Shown here: positions 1 to 8,028 of the stretch, one piece after another | Layout: every line of letters starts with the position of its first letter | Position numbering within the stretch: the stretch's first letter is position 1 | NCBI GenBank assembly: GCA_001516055.1 | Contig: LOEZ01000063.1 | Coordinates: forward strand, 1-64,000 | Length of the DNA: 64,000 nt | Reading direction: 5' to 3' | DNA from: Gracilibacter sp. BRH_c7a | Lineage (GTDB): Bacteria > Bacillota > Desulfitobacteriia > Desulfitobacteriales > Syntrophobotulaceae | The notes under the pieces: generated by a model | Database searches by the model: none | Told to the model about the DNA's origin: nothing | What the model saw: the letters and a program-made list of their open reading frames with translations, nothing else | Position numbers and translations under genes: made by a program

Positions 1-55
1 GATATTCCCTTAAAATATATAGCTACCAGTATAGTATGCAAGGAGTCACTAAACT

Positions 56-379
56 ATGGAAATAAAAAATTGGCAATTAGAGGTAGATAAATGGATTTCC
101 CAGTTTGAAGAAGGCTACTGGCAGCCTTCTTCCATGATGCTCCGGCTTATTGAAGAAGTCGGAGAACTCTCAAGAGAAATCAATCATCACTATGGGCAAA
201 AACCTAAAAAGCCTACTGAACCTGAAGGGGATATAGCTTTAGAATTGGCAGATATTCTGTTCATTATCGTATGTATGGCCAATTCTATGCAAATAGACCT
301 GGATGAAGCTTTTTCTCAGACCATGGAAAAATACCGTCTCAGAGATAGTGACCGTTGGACCAGAAAACTACCGGAATAA
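56..379 (+). CDS. MazG-like nucleotide pyrophosphohydrolase (YpjD-type)
   Basis: A single-domain MazG-fold protein of 107 residues, predicted to hydrolyse a nucleoside triphosphate to the monophosphate and pyrophosphate in the cytoplasm (house-cleaning of non-canonical nucleotides; substrate unknown). The metal-binding pattern is visible: E33-E34-x-x-E37 followed by E63-x-x-D66, both on predicted helices. Length and the ending [11 protein letters not shown] resemble Bacillus YpjD. An AGGAG site lies 10 bases before the ATG. Its 3' end overlaps the convergent DUF362 gene by about 12 bases. In Bacillus the YpjD gene sits near dihydrodipicolinate reductase, but the upstream neighbour is outside this window. 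Confidence 0.88.
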   Translation: MEIKNWQLEVDKWISQFEEGYWQPSSMMLRLIEEVGELSREINHHYGQKPKKPTEPEGDIALELADILFIIVCMANSMQIDLDEAFSQTMEKYRLRDSDRWTRKLPE

Positions 380-1510
380 TAATCTGCCTAACAAAGGTTT
401 ACTTATATTCACTGCTTTGTGCGGACAAAGTTCATGACAACAGAAACAACGGATACAAGACTGCAGGTCTACCTGTGGTCTTTTATTCTGCATCACAATA
501 ACCTTCGGTGGACAATTGGCTGCACAATCTCCGCAGCCTACACAAATCTCTGGACTGAAAGTGGGAAATGGTCTCACCTTTCTAATGATTGAATCCTTGA
601 TAACTTTCGGTATCGGGATATAATCTGAGAAATCCACCGACATGGTCTTAGGCAAGATAAAGTCTCTGATATTCCAGATTCCTATGTCATCCCCCTTGAG
701 GCTAACCTGGTCAAAGTTAGAGATTAATCCTCTTGCTTGAGCTGCTCTAATGGTTGGAACCATTTCTGGATTCAGATTAATAAGTTTACAGGCTACGACA
801 TCCATAGCATAGGGATCTGTACTTAATAAAAGAGCCCCAATACTCCGCGGTTTTCCTCCAGAGGGACCGTCACCTTCCATCCCTACGATACCATCCATAA
901 TACTTAAAGAAGGTTTAACCCATTCACAGATATCTACTAAGAGGTTAGCAAAATCATCTAGGTCAGGCATTCTAAAATGATATTCAGCCTTGAGAAGTCC
1001 TGGTATTACTCCGAAAAGTATTTTTACAGCACCAGTGAAAGTCATCATAGCATGAGTCTTCAATTTGGATAGAGGTATGATAACATCGGCATCCATGATG
1101 CTCTTGGTAACTGTCAGGTTCTTGACTACCTTGCCTTCAGGATAAGATACTGAGACCTGTTCCACATCTTCATTCAGGATTGCTCCTGTTCTCTCAGCTA
1201 CACCTTGCAACCCCGAAAGAGCATAAATATTTCTTAAGGCTTTAGCTGTATATACCCCGCCCGGGCTATCGCCGATAATGGGTATCCCCCCGGCTTCCTG
1301 AACCAGTCTGACGACAGCTTCAACAACTGCCGGATGAGTAGTAACTGCTTCTTCAGGGGCTTTCTTCATCAGAAGATTAACCTTAAGAAATACTCTCTGC
1401 CCCGGACTGACAAATCTCTCCATCCCGCCAATCTCCGCAAGACCTTGTTGCATGATATCCTTTAAATTATCTGAGTACTCAGGACAATATTTTAAAATGA
1501 CTTCTGACAA
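368..1510 (-). CDS. DUF362 protein with C-terminal 2x[4Fe-4S] ferredoxin domain
   Basis: A 380-residue cytoplasmic iron-sulfur protein. Residues about 30-290 form a DUF362 domain, with the typical KVNLL near residue 45 and the [14 protein letters not shown] stretch near residue 150. The last 70 residues carry two ferredoxin clusters, [13 protein letters not shown] and [16 protein letters not shown]362 proteins with this tail are common in anaerobes and are assumed to act in redox chemistry, but the reaction is not established. The gene stands alone, convergent with the MazG-like gene. The 334-base spacer upstream probably holds its promoter, which I could not place. Confidence 0.85.
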   Translation of the reverse strand: MSEVILKYCPEYSDNLKDIMQQGLAEIGGMERFVSPGQRVFLKVNLLMKKAPEEAVTTHPAVVEAVVRLVQEAGGIPIIGDSPGGVYTAKALRNIYALSGLQGVAERTGAILNEDVEQVSVSYPEGKVVKNLTVTKSIMDADVIIPLSKLKTHAMMTFTGAVKILFGVIPGLLKAEYHFRMPDLDDFANLLVDICEWVKPSLSIMDGIVGMEGDGPSGGKPRSIGALLLSTDPYAMDVVACKLINLNPEMVPTIRAAQARGLISNFDQVSLKGDDIGIWNIRDFILPKTMSVDFSDYIPIPKVIKDSIIRKVRPFPTFSPEICVGCGDCAANCPPKVIVMQNKRPQVDLQSCIRCFCCHELCPHKAVNISKPLLGRLLFR

Positions 1511-1629
1511 ATAATCACACTTCCGATTACAGATTAAATATTAGTATAAGTATTATATTATATCTTTTTCTTTCATTAGTAAAATTATTTTGTTCCTTAA
1601 TTTTGTTCTTAAATAATGCTACAAATATA

Positions 1630-1658
1630 TTGACCGAAATATTTCATTATGCTAAAGT
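1630..1658 (+). promoter_or_regulatory. Candidate sigma-A promoter for a small + strand transcript
   Basis: TTGACC at 1630-1635 and TAAAGT at 1653-1658 are separated by exactly 17 bases. No protein gene follows on the + strand, but a clear intrinsic terminator lies about 45 bases downstream. The -10 element is a weak match, so this is tentative. Confidence 0.35.
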
Positions 1659-1664
1659 ATTCTG

Positions 1665-1734
1665 TAAATACATAAACTTCAGATTATTGCAGAGTCATAC
1701 TAATTCTCCTGGACGCAGGAGAATTTTTCTTTCT
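1665..1734 (+). ncRNA. Possible ~70-nt small RNA
   Basis: Inferred from a promoter-like pair at 1630-1658 followed by a terminator hairpin at 1703-1724 with a T-rich tail. The interval has no open frame with a ribosome site. It lies in the 334-base gap between the divergently read edges of the DUF362 gene and the acetolactate-synthase-like gene. No known RNA family was recognised. Confidence 0.3.
1703..1734 (+). terminator. Intrinsic terminator on + strand without an upstream protein gene
   Basis: A perfect 9-bp stem (ATTCTCCTG at 1703-1711, CAGGAGAAT at 1716-1724) with loop GACG is followed by TTTTCTTTCT. The opposite strand lacks a T-tract, so the orientation is +. The nearest + strand gene ends at 379. 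Confidence 0.7.
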
Positions 1735-1780
1735 GAAGCTTGCGCGAACACGCTATTGATATGACAATATCACTTAAATC

Positions 1781-1826
1781 AAAGAAGGTCATGTAAAAAG
1801 CATTGCACTTTTACATGACCTTCTTT
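1781..1826 (-). terminator. Intrinsic terminator of the TPP-enzyme gene
   Basis: An 18-bp perfect inverted repeat (1781-1798 with 1809-1826) lies 19 bases past the stop codon of the acetolactate-synthase-like gene. On the - strand it is followed by a T-rich stretch. Confidence 0.75.
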
Positions 1827-1844
1827 ACTATAATTTGAGAATTA

Positions 1845-3614
1845 TTAGATGTTCTCCAATATCCCGTCTAAGGTACCATCTACAGAAACAGAACACATCG
1901 CATTAGGATCAATGGTTAGTTCGAGCAGATACGGTTTCTTGGCCGCGAATGCTCTTTCCAAGGCAGGACCGATATCGTTAGGGTCTTGAACCAATTCTGC
2001 ACACATTCCCATCCCTTTGGCAGTTGAGACGAAGTCTATACCTCGGAAATGGCTGGAGTGGTTATTATTATAATGCAGATCGGTTGAGATCCAGCGTTTA
2101 TCATAGAACATATTCTGCTGTTGACGGATAAGACCTAACAGAGAGTTATTAAGCAGGAATACAACTATCGGTATATTATGCTTGGCTGCCGTGGAAAGGT
2201 CGACAAGAGACATACCAAGGCTGCCGTCACCTACCAGGTTGATGCATTGTCTGTCTGGATAAGCAAGTTTGGCTGCCATCGCAGCACCCAATCCCCAACC
2301 CATAGTCCCAGCCCGACCGGTAATAAGATAAGTTCCCGGTTCGTAGGCTTCAAATAATTGCGAAGAAAGTATCTGGCTGATACCACAGTCATGAGTTATG
2401 ATGGCGTCACGTTTTATATGCTTGCGCAGTTCAGCTATAGCCCGTTGTGGTTTCATTGGGAAAGTATCAAAATCTGTCTGACGGCCGTTCTTTTCCTTTT
2501 CCATCTTCAGTTGCGGGATATCCCAAGCATAACTTGACTCAGGCTTATTTTCTTTAATTCTGGCACAAAGCTTTTCTAAGAAGACTTTGAGGTCAGAATG
2601 AATCGCAAGTTCTGTCTTAACTACACGGTTAAGTTCATGGGGATCGATATTGATATGGATAAATTTTCTTTCTCCGGAGAAAGCCCCAAGATCACCTGTA
2701 GTTCTATCAGAAAAACGACCGCCAAGATTAATGACTAGATCAGAGTCCAGCAAGGTCTTATTGCCTAACGGTGTATGACAGATAGTTCCAATCATTCCGG
2801 CATAAAGAGGATTGTCATTAGGAAAAGCATCTTTACCCATCAGACTTGAAACAACTGGTATCTTCAACAGGGTAGCAAATTCTAACAGTTCCTGAGCAGC
2901 ACCTGCCAGAGTAACCCCACCTCCGACGAGTAAGACAGGAGTCTTTGATGTCTGCAACAGGCTAATAGTTTTCTCGATATCATCTGAGCTGGCCTGAGGA
3001 ATTGATGTATCTTCATCGTTTAACTGATCAAGCCATTCTTCAATATTCATCTCAATCGAGGTCTTTTGAACGTCTAGCGGGAAGTCAAGCAGGATAGGAC
3101 CTCTTTTACCCGTAGTTGCTTTCTTCCAAGCTTCTATTAAGATTCGAGGTATCTCGTTAATGTTATCAAGTAGATAAGCGCCTTTCGTAACAGGCTTCGC
3201 CATCTCTACCATAGGTGCTTCCTGAAAAGCTTCTTTGCCTAGCAAGCTCATAGGAACTTGACCGGTAATCGCGATCAAAGGTATAGAATCAGCAAAGGCA
3301 CTATAGAGACCTGTTAAGAAATTTGTTGCTCCAGGTCCTGAGGTTGCAGCACATACTCCTACTTTTCCGGTTGCTCTGGAGTAGCCATCAGCCATAAAAA
3401 CAGCCGTTTGCTCATGTCTCACATTATACGACCGGATATTTCCTCCTTCAAGAACTGCATCATATACTGGGAGAATAGCGGCTCCAGGTATACCATAAAT
3501 CTGGTCGACCCCTTTTCTCTCCAGGAATTTCACTAATAGTTGGGCACCGGTTACCTTAGTCATTGATGATTGTTCTTTCTTTGTAGTCTCTCTTTCGTCT
3601 CCCCACAAAGCCAT
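1845..3614 (-). CDS. Acetolactate-synthase-type ThDP-dependent enzyme, large subunit
   Basis: A 589-residue ThDP enzyme expected to condense 2-oxo acids, probably pyruvate to acetolactate, in the cytoplasm. The N-terminal ThDP-binding domain has the RHEQ motif with catalytic Glu68. A central FAD/DHS-like domain follows. The C-terminal domain carries the ThDP motif GDGSLGMS ending in NN. Some features recall glyoxylate carboligase (PMKPQRA, the C-terminal GTLDGILE), but carboligases replace the catalytic Glu with Val, and here Glu is kept. No regulatory small subunit (ilvN) is adjacent, so it may be a catabolic or stand-alone enzyme. I prefer the ATG at 3614, preceded by GGGGGTT. An in-frame TTG at 3656 would add 14 residues. 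Confidence 0.82.
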   Translation of the reverse strand: MALWGDERETTKKEQSSMTKVTGAQLLVKFLERKGVDQIYGIPGAAILPVYDAVLEGGNIRSYNVRHEQTAVFMADGYSRATGKVGVCAATSGPGATNFLTGLYSAFADSIPLIAITGQVPMSLLGKEAFQEAPMVEMAKPVTKGAYLLDNINEIPRILIEAWKKATTGKRGPILLDFPLDVQKTSIEMNIEEWLDQLNDEDTSIPQASSDDIEKTISLLQTSKTPVLLVGGGVTLAGAAQELLEFATLLKIPVVSSLMGKDAFPNDNPLYAGMIGTICHTPLGNKTLLDSDLVINLGGRFSDRTTGDLGAFSGERKFIHINIDPHELNRVVKTELAIHSDLKVFLEKLCARIKENKPESSYAWDIPQLKMEKEKNGRQTDFDTFPMKPQRAIAELRKHIKRDAIITHDCGISQILSSQLFEAYEPGTYLITGRAGTMGWGLGAAMAAKLAYPDRQCINLVGDGSLGMSLVDLSTAAKHNIPIVVFLLNNSLLGLIRQQQNMFYDKRWISTDLHYNNNHSSHFRGIDFVSTAKGMGMCAELVQDPNDIGPALERAFAAKKPYLLELTIDPNAMCSVSVDGTLDGILENI

Positions 3615-3662
3615 GATATCTAACCCCCATTTATTATGTCTTGTTTCACTATACAAAACTCG

Positions 3663-3678
3663 GTTTCACATAGTGAAC
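3663..3678. promoter_or_regulatory. Possible operator downstream of the 3687-3715 promoter
   Basis: An inverted repeat, GTTTCAC-AT-AGTGAAC, lies at the predicted transcription start of the TPP-enzyme gene. A related half (GTTTCACTATA) occurs at about 3643-3653. A repressor site is only a suggestion. Confidence 0.25.
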
Positions 3679-3686
3679 TTTGATAT

Positions 3687-3715
3687 ATCATATTATGATT
3701 TTCGTCATGGAACAA
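3687..3715 (-). promoter_or_regulatory. Sigma-A promoter of the TPP-enzyme gene
   Basis: Read on the - strand: TTGTTC (-35, at 3710-3715), a 17-base spacer, then TATGAT (-10, at 3687-3692). This lies about 70 bases before the ATG at 3614. Confidence 0.55.
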
Positions 3716-3775
3716 CAATTATTCTGCCAGTTGCAGAAAACCGGAGACAGAATGCCCTTATAAGTGGTTAAAACG

Positions 3776-3837
3776 CACAAAGGGAGTGTCGCAAAACTAC
3801 TTTATAAGTAGCTAGCGATACTCCCCTTTGTTTATTT
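3776..3837. terminator. Hairpin at the left end of the insertion sequence
   Basis: ACAAAGGGAGT and GTCGC (about 3777-3792) can pair with GCGAT and ACTCCCCTTTGT (about 3815-3832) around an inner CTACTT/AAGTAG stem. It follows the transposase gene on the - strand and could stop transcription in either direction. Half of the hairpin is the putative IS end. Confidence 0.45.
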
Positions 3838-3950
3838 GGTTTAAAATATACTTAAGTATTTATGTTAATACTTTGTTGTTCTTTGCTTCCCCAATTTTAG
3901 GGTATAGTTAAATAAACCTTAGCTCTATAAGGCTTTTATTAGGAAAATTA

Positions 3951-5555
3951 CTAGGCTGTTTTTAGCTGATGAAGAAGTTTTCCGACCCGTTCATTTTGTA
4001 TTTTCGCATGTAGTTTATTAACGTTGTACCCAAAACACAGTAGAATAAACTCATTTCTCACGCTGTTTTTACCACGTGTTAAAAAACGGTTGAAATTATA
4101 ATCATTTTTTAGAACTCCAAAGGCTCCTTCTACTTGTATAGAACGGTTCATTCTTAATAAAGTTCCTTCTTCCGATGTGATGTTTTCATAGGAGACTTGG
4201 CGTTTTTCTACGAACTTTTTGGAAACCTGCATTTGTCGGTTACCCTTTGCTTTTGTACACTTTGCTTTATGCGGGCAGTCTCTACAGTCTTCACATTCAT
4301 ATATGGTTATTTCCGATCGGTAACCGGTTACCGATGTCCTATGGGTGATTGTTGCAGGTTTGAGCTGCTTTCCGTGATGGCAGGTATATTCATCAGTCTC
4401 TGCATTGTAAAACATATTTTCTCGTTTGCTAATGTCTTTTTTAAAACTTACCTTTTTCCATTTTTCATAAGTTTGGGGCTTTATGTAATAGGTCTGTTTA
4501 TTTTCCTCGAGGTAAAGATAATTCTCTTCACTCTCATACCCAGAGTCTGCAATGATTTTCTGGTAATTACTTTTTAGATTAGACTCCATATATTTTAGGA
4601 ACGGAATGAGGGTGGTGGTATCATTTCTATCCTGAAATATCCCGACTCCTGTTACATACTCTCCTTCAACTCCGATCTGGACGTTGTAACCAGGTTTCAA
4701 CTGAGAATTTCGCATATGGTCATCTTTCATACGCATGAATGTTGCATCTGTATCTGTTTTGCAGTAGCTGTTTCTTCCCTCGAACAGTTTGCTATGAGTA
4801 TCGTATTTTTCCTGACGTTCATAGAAAGACTGAAATTGTTCTATGAACTTCTGTAGCATTGACTTCCGTTTGCCAATACCATGAACGAAATCTATCTCCT
4901 CATGCTGCCTTTTTTCTTCTAGATAAGTGAGAACCTTCTTGAGATCACCTAGCAAAGTTTCTTTATTGACTATAAAAGAATTCTTATAGGCCAGGTTAAT
5001 TTCTTCTATACAGGACTGGATTCTCAGAAACATCTTGGCCTTATTTTTGGTTACAACCTTTTTCCAAACGAAAGTATACCGATTAGCGTTAGCTTCAATT
5101 TTCGTCCCATCCACAAAGAGATTCTCAAATTGCACTTCGCCAATTTGATGTAGATATTCAACCATTTGATAAAACAGATCTTCAACTGCTTCATCTAAAT
5201 ATCCCTTTCTAAATCTGGCAATGGTGCTGTGATCTGGAGCCTGGTTCCCCTCCAATAACCACATAAAATTGATGTCTCTTCTGCATGCTTTTTCAATCTT
5301 TCTGCTTGAATAAATGTTGTTCATGTAAGCATAAGTTAATACCTTGAACAGGATTTTCGGCTCGACTGCAGGATTTCTTCCGATGGAAGAGTATGCCTTG
5401 TACAAAACTTTGTAATTTAATCCCTCCAATATAAAGCTTAGCAGTCGGACTGAGTCATCCTTAGGTATTAAGATTTCATGATTTAATGGCAAAACTAATT
5501 GATAGCTTCCATTAAATCCAGTATAATTTTTATTGTGTAATTTTGGTGTTTGCAT
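3951..5555 (-). CDS. IS1182-family transposase
   Basis: A 534-residue DDE transposase that looks full length. The N-terminal DUF772 region (residues about 30-130) includes DHSTIARFRKG. The catalytic core has a first Asp near residue 149 in FVDGTKIE, a second near 337 in IADSGYESEENY, and a Glu near 478 in EGAFGVLKND. The Cys-rich segment (residues about 420-435, CEDCRDCPHKAKC) is typical of this family. A TATAAT hexamer lies very close to the ATG, just after an imperfect hairpin at 5573-5598. The frame is intact, so the element may still be active. Confidence 0.92.
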   Translation of the reverse strand: MQTPKLHNKNYTGFNGSYQLVLPLNHEILIPKDDSVRLLSFILEGLNYKVLYKAYSSIGRNPAVEPKILFKVLTYAYMNNIYSSRKIEKACRRDINFMWLLEGNQAPDHSTIARFRKGYLDEAVEDLFYQMVEYLHQIGEVQFENLFVDGTKIEANANRYTFVWKKVVTKNKAKMFLRIQSCIEEINLAYKNSFIVNKETLLGDLKKVLTYLEEKRQHEEIDFVHGIGKRKSMLQKFIEQFQSFYERQEKYDTHSKLFEGRNSYCKTDTDATFMRMKDDHMRNSQLKPGYNVQIGVEGEYVTGVGIFQDRNDTTTLIPFLKYMESNLKSNYQKIIADSGYESEENYLYLEENKQTYYIKPQTYEKWKKVSFKKDISKRENMFYNAETDEYTCHHGKQLKPATITHRTSVTGYRSEITIYECEDCRDCPHKAKCTKAKGNRQMQVSKKFVEKRQVSYENITSEEGTLLRMNRSIQVEGAFGVLKNDYNFNRFLTRGKNSVRNEFILLCFGYNVNKLHAKIQNERVGKLLHQLKTA

Positions 5556-5637
5556 ACCTTAATTATACGTTATTTGCGGGTTCTTCGGGACCTGCAAATT
5601 CTTTTTTATGAGCTTCTATTATAAAAGATTTTTAGTG

Positions 5638-5812
5638 TGTTTGTGCATTGCTTAGCGAACCTTTAGAGCAGAGAATCGTCGAGAACGCAGCTGATACAGC
5701 GTTAAGCTGCACCGTGGTTAACATCAGGTATTACCCAGAGGTTTAGGTGCAGTAGCTGTATCAGCAAGTGAACAGCTTCGGCGCGCGGTGAGCGGGTAAT
5801 GCACAAATATAC
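5638..5812. repeat. Large nested palindromic segment upstream of the transposase
   Basis: Three nested inverted pairs are visible: TTTGTGCATT (5640-5649) with AATGCACAAA (5798-5807); GCTGATACAGC (5690-5700) with GCTGTATCAGC (5755-5765); and CTGCACC (5707-5713) with GGTGCAG (5746-5752). The whole could fold as one long arm. It lies inside the proposed IS boundary but outside the transposase gene. The TTTGTGCATT core also occurs at about 12173 and 31367. Confidence 0.5.
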
Positions 5813-5885
5813 GATTATCTGACATTTAAAGAAGGAAGGAGCTGCTGCACCGACCAACTACGTTGGTTTATTGTGCAACAGCCCC
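5790..5885 (-). repeat. ~95-bp dispersed repeat, copy A (3' of the anti-sigma gene)
   Basis: Read on the - strand this matches 12101-12200 at roughly nine bases in ten by eye. It begins GGGGCTGTTGCAC, contains a small ACCAAC/GTTGGT hairpin nested in a GGGGCTGT-GCAC / GTGC-CAGCTCC arm, and ends near TTTGTGCATTACCC. Both copies lie just past the 3' end of a gene, in the direction of transcription. Confidence 0.75.
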
Positions 5886-5905
5886 TTTTTCTGTCCTCAT
5901 ATTAA

Positions 5906-7177
5906 CTACAGAACCTTTACTTTGGTAGTATCATCTGCGTATTGGGTATAGTTGATAACCTTGAACATTAAGGTCATATCAGGACTTTGACCTTCAAATC
6001 TATAAACCCTTTCCACTGCTTTCGGACTGACTGGTAGTTCGGAGTAATCACTTTCATCCACCGCTTTAACCTGTTTATCGTTGCGGAAAAGTCCCATGAT
6101 AGGTATTCCTTTGCTCTTAATTACTATACAAGTGTTATCTCCTTCTTGATAAACCCTTGTAATTATAAGGTCTTCATCCACTACCAGGTTTCTAGTGTCG
6201 AAGGAGATGTCCACAGAATTATCTGCCATCTTCATCTGAACAAGCCTGAAGTTGCGAAAATCTATCCCGTTGAATTCCAAGGGTAACCCTCTGACTTCTG
6301 TTTTAAATTCTTTTTTATTGCTGAAGTTAACTCCAACGTAAGCGGTATCATAGAAAGCATCATCGACAAAGATATCAAATTTTAATGTTGGCTGCTCCTT
6401 GCTTTCCCAAACACGGACTCCTTGACTATTTGTCTGTAACGGTTCTATCAACCCTCCGATGGTGGTGTTCAAACGGGAGGCAGTAAGGGTGAGAAAATTG
6501 ATCTCCAGATTCTCTATTTCTACTTGTTTCCCTATATCTTGTTTCACTATCCGTTTCATAGCCTTACTTCTATCGAGGGTAAATTTGATAGATCCCTGTT
6601 CCGAGCTATTGTTATGAGCGAGCATGGTGATATCCAGACTTAGCCATTTCTCATAGAACTTAGGTGCTTCGAAAGAATGCACCCAGAACTGGGTCTGATT
6701 ATCGATATGCACTCCGCTTCCGCCTCGGGCTGAATATCTGATAGGATTGAGACCGTTAATCTCCATTAATAATGATATTTCATCGATATTGAGTCCTGTA
6801 CTTTGTATCTTATAAAAAGCAACCAGTTCATTCTCATCGAACATAATCCCTTCAAGCAAGACTTCTACTCCATTACTGAAGGTATGACTACGTTGTATCT
6901 CTTGTCCAGCACCCTCTTCGTTGAGTTCTGAGATGCTGCCCTGAGCGATTGTTTCGTATCCCATCATTTTTTTACTATAATAAGCCAAGGTATCAAAATT
7001 GTAAGAGAACAGTAAGACAAAAGCGATTGCGGCTGCAATGAATCCTTTATTAATCCTTATCTTTTGTAAGGTTGTCTTATTCAAAGCAGTTCTTAACCTA
7101 TCTTCCAGTTCTTCAGGTGCTTGTAACTTCTGCAATTCTACCTTCTGGCTGTTCAATACATCTTCTATATCTTTCAA
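5906..7177 (-). CDS. Anti-sigma-factor-like membrane protein (DUF4179 type)
   Basis: A 423-residue single-pass membrane protein. Residues 1-45 are cytoplasmic and mostly helical (candidate sigma-binding part), residues about 46-62 form one hydrophobic segment, and the rest is a large extracellular region resembling DUF4179 with a further beta-rich C-terminal part. Proteins of this build hold an ECF sigma factor at the membrane. The start is TTG at 7177 with GGAGGTGA 8 bases upstream; it overlaps the ancestral stop of the upstream sigma gene (TTGA), implying translational coupling. The partner is now degenerate (7174-7567), so this anti-sigma may be an orphan. Confidence 0.72.
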   Translation of the reverse strand: MKDIEDVLNSQKVELQKLQAPEELEDRLRTALNKTTLQKIRINKGFIAAAIAFVLLFSYNFDTLAYYSKKMMGYETIAQGSISELNEEGAGQEIQRSHTFSNGVEVLLEGIMFDENELVAFYKIQSTGLNIDEISLLMEINGLNPIRYSARGGSGVHIDNQTQFWVHSFEAPKFYEKWLSLDITMLAHNNSSEQGSIKFTLDRSKAMKRIVKQDIGKQVEIENLEINFLTLTASRLNTTIGGLIEPLQTNSQGVRVWESKEQPTLKFDIFVDDAFYDTAYVGVNFSNKKEFKTEVRGLPLEFNGIDFRNFRLVQMKMADNSVDISFDTRNLVVDEDLIITRVYQEGDNTCIVIKSKGIPIMGLFRNDKQVKAVDESDYSELPVSPKAVERVYRFEGQSPDMTLMFKVINYTQYADDTTKVKVL

Positions 7178-7567
7178 GAGTAGTCACCTCCTAATAATTC
7201 CCGAAGTCTGGCTAGTCCGGTGGAGATTCGAGATTTAACCGTCCCCAAAGGAGTTGCGGTCCTCATTATAATCCTGCTCTTCGATATCACTTAGGTAAAC
7301 CATTTTGTTGCGTTTTTTTAGAGTCTGGCGGCAACAATTAACCAGGATGGTTTTACTCCAACTAAAGAAGGCTTCGTCATTTTTAAGTGATTGTATATTC
7401 TTATAGAGAATAATGATCATATCTTGAAGTGCATCTAGAGAATCTTCTTTTTGTTTGAGATAAACATAGGCCAATCTATAATATTCATGTTGACGGGCCA
7501 TCACTAACTGAATAAGTGCTTCTTTATCTCCATCTTTAGCTTTATTCACCAATTCGAGTTCTGTCAT
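7174..7567 (-). pseudogene. ECF-type sigma-70 factor with region 4 deleted and frameshifted
   Basis: The open frame gives 110 residues containing sigma region 2 (residues about 15-80, with YYRLAYVYLKQKEDSLDALQD) and then stops at 7235. In another frame, the bases immediately after codon DRN (about 7256) read TPLGTVKSRISTGLARLREL and end at TGA 7174, which is the typical C-terminal end of region 4. The roughly 40-50 residues between, including most of the -35-recognition helix-turn-helix, are missing. A deletion with frameshift is the simplest reading. The old stop still overlaps the TTG start of the anti-sigma gene. Confidence 0.75.
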
Positions 7568-7777
7568 CCCTCCACCCTCCTTTCAATTGTTAGAGTCACC
7601 AGTAAGGTATTTGGTTCATTTTATTTTTGCACAAATATATGATTACCATCAATTATAAGGAAATCAAATCTTTTAGATAAAATTACAAAAAGAAATAATT
7701 TATAATTTTCTTTACTTCAGAGAATTCTATAATTAAGGGTTTTTATATTTTCAAACCTAGAGGAGGAATTATTTATT

Positions 7778-7981
7778 ATGATGACACGTGAAGGTACTAT
7801 ACCTGCTGCCCTAGGTACAGTAGTGACTGCTGCCGGGGTAGCGATGAGGGCTATTGATATGAAGAAGAAGAACGGTACGAGGAAGAGTGAAATAATGCCG
7901 ATGGTGGGTGCAGGTATAATCGGGTTCGGTCTGGCTCATGTTATCCTGGGCGGAATAGATCTCTGGGAACAAAAGTTCTAA
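7778..7981 (+). CDS. Small membrane-associated protein, unknown function
   Basis: 67 residues with two glycine/alanine-rich hydrophobic stretches (residues about 8-26 and 41-58) separated by a basic KKKNGTRK loop, so a hairpin membrane protein is likely. It has a strong AGAGGAGG site 11 bases before the ATG and its own terminator at 7990-8016. I do not recognise the family. Expression signals make it a believable gene. Confidence 0.6.
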   Translation: MMTREGTIPAALGTVVTAAGVAMRAIDMKKKNGTRKSEIMPMVGAGIIGFGLAHVILGGIDLWEQKF

Positions 7982-7989
7982 GAAAATAT

Positions 7990-8016
7990 AAAACCGGCTT
8001 AAACTAAGCCGGTTTT
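7990..8016. terminator. Bidirectional intrinsic terminator
   Basis: A perfect 11-bp stem (AAAACCGGCTT / AAGCCGGTTTT) with a 5-base loop lies between the convergent 67-aa and 182-aa genes, with A/T tails on both sides. Confidence 0.85.
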
Positions 8017-8028
8017 GTCTTCCATTAT

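Larger units (their letters stand above)
3782..5885 (-). mobile_element. IS1182-type insertion sequence (boundaries inferred)
   Basis: The element contains one transposase gene. Proposed ends are GGGAGTGTCGCAAAACTAC reading inward from 3782 and GGGGCTGTTGCACAATAAAC reading inward from 5885; the two share GGG, TGT, GCA and AA positions. The same pair of ends, with only about 200 bp between them, recurs at 12101-12299, which is why I place the boundaries here. At 2.1 kb it is slightly long for the family because about 330 bp precede the transposase start. I see no convincing target-site duplication, so either boundary may be wrong. Confidence 0.5.

Noticed and set aside
1845-3614. Glyoxylate carboligase for the allantoin pathway
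   Set aside because: The catalytic Glu is present in RHEQ whereas carboligases have Val there; the allantoin genes are also over 40 kb away.
3615-3656. Upstream TTG start for the TPP enzyme
   Set aside because: The extra 14 residues do not resemble the family and GGGGG lies before the ATG at 3614.
4197-4577. 126-codon + strand frame opposite the transposase
   Set aside because: Antisense shadow of a well-recognised gene; no start signals.
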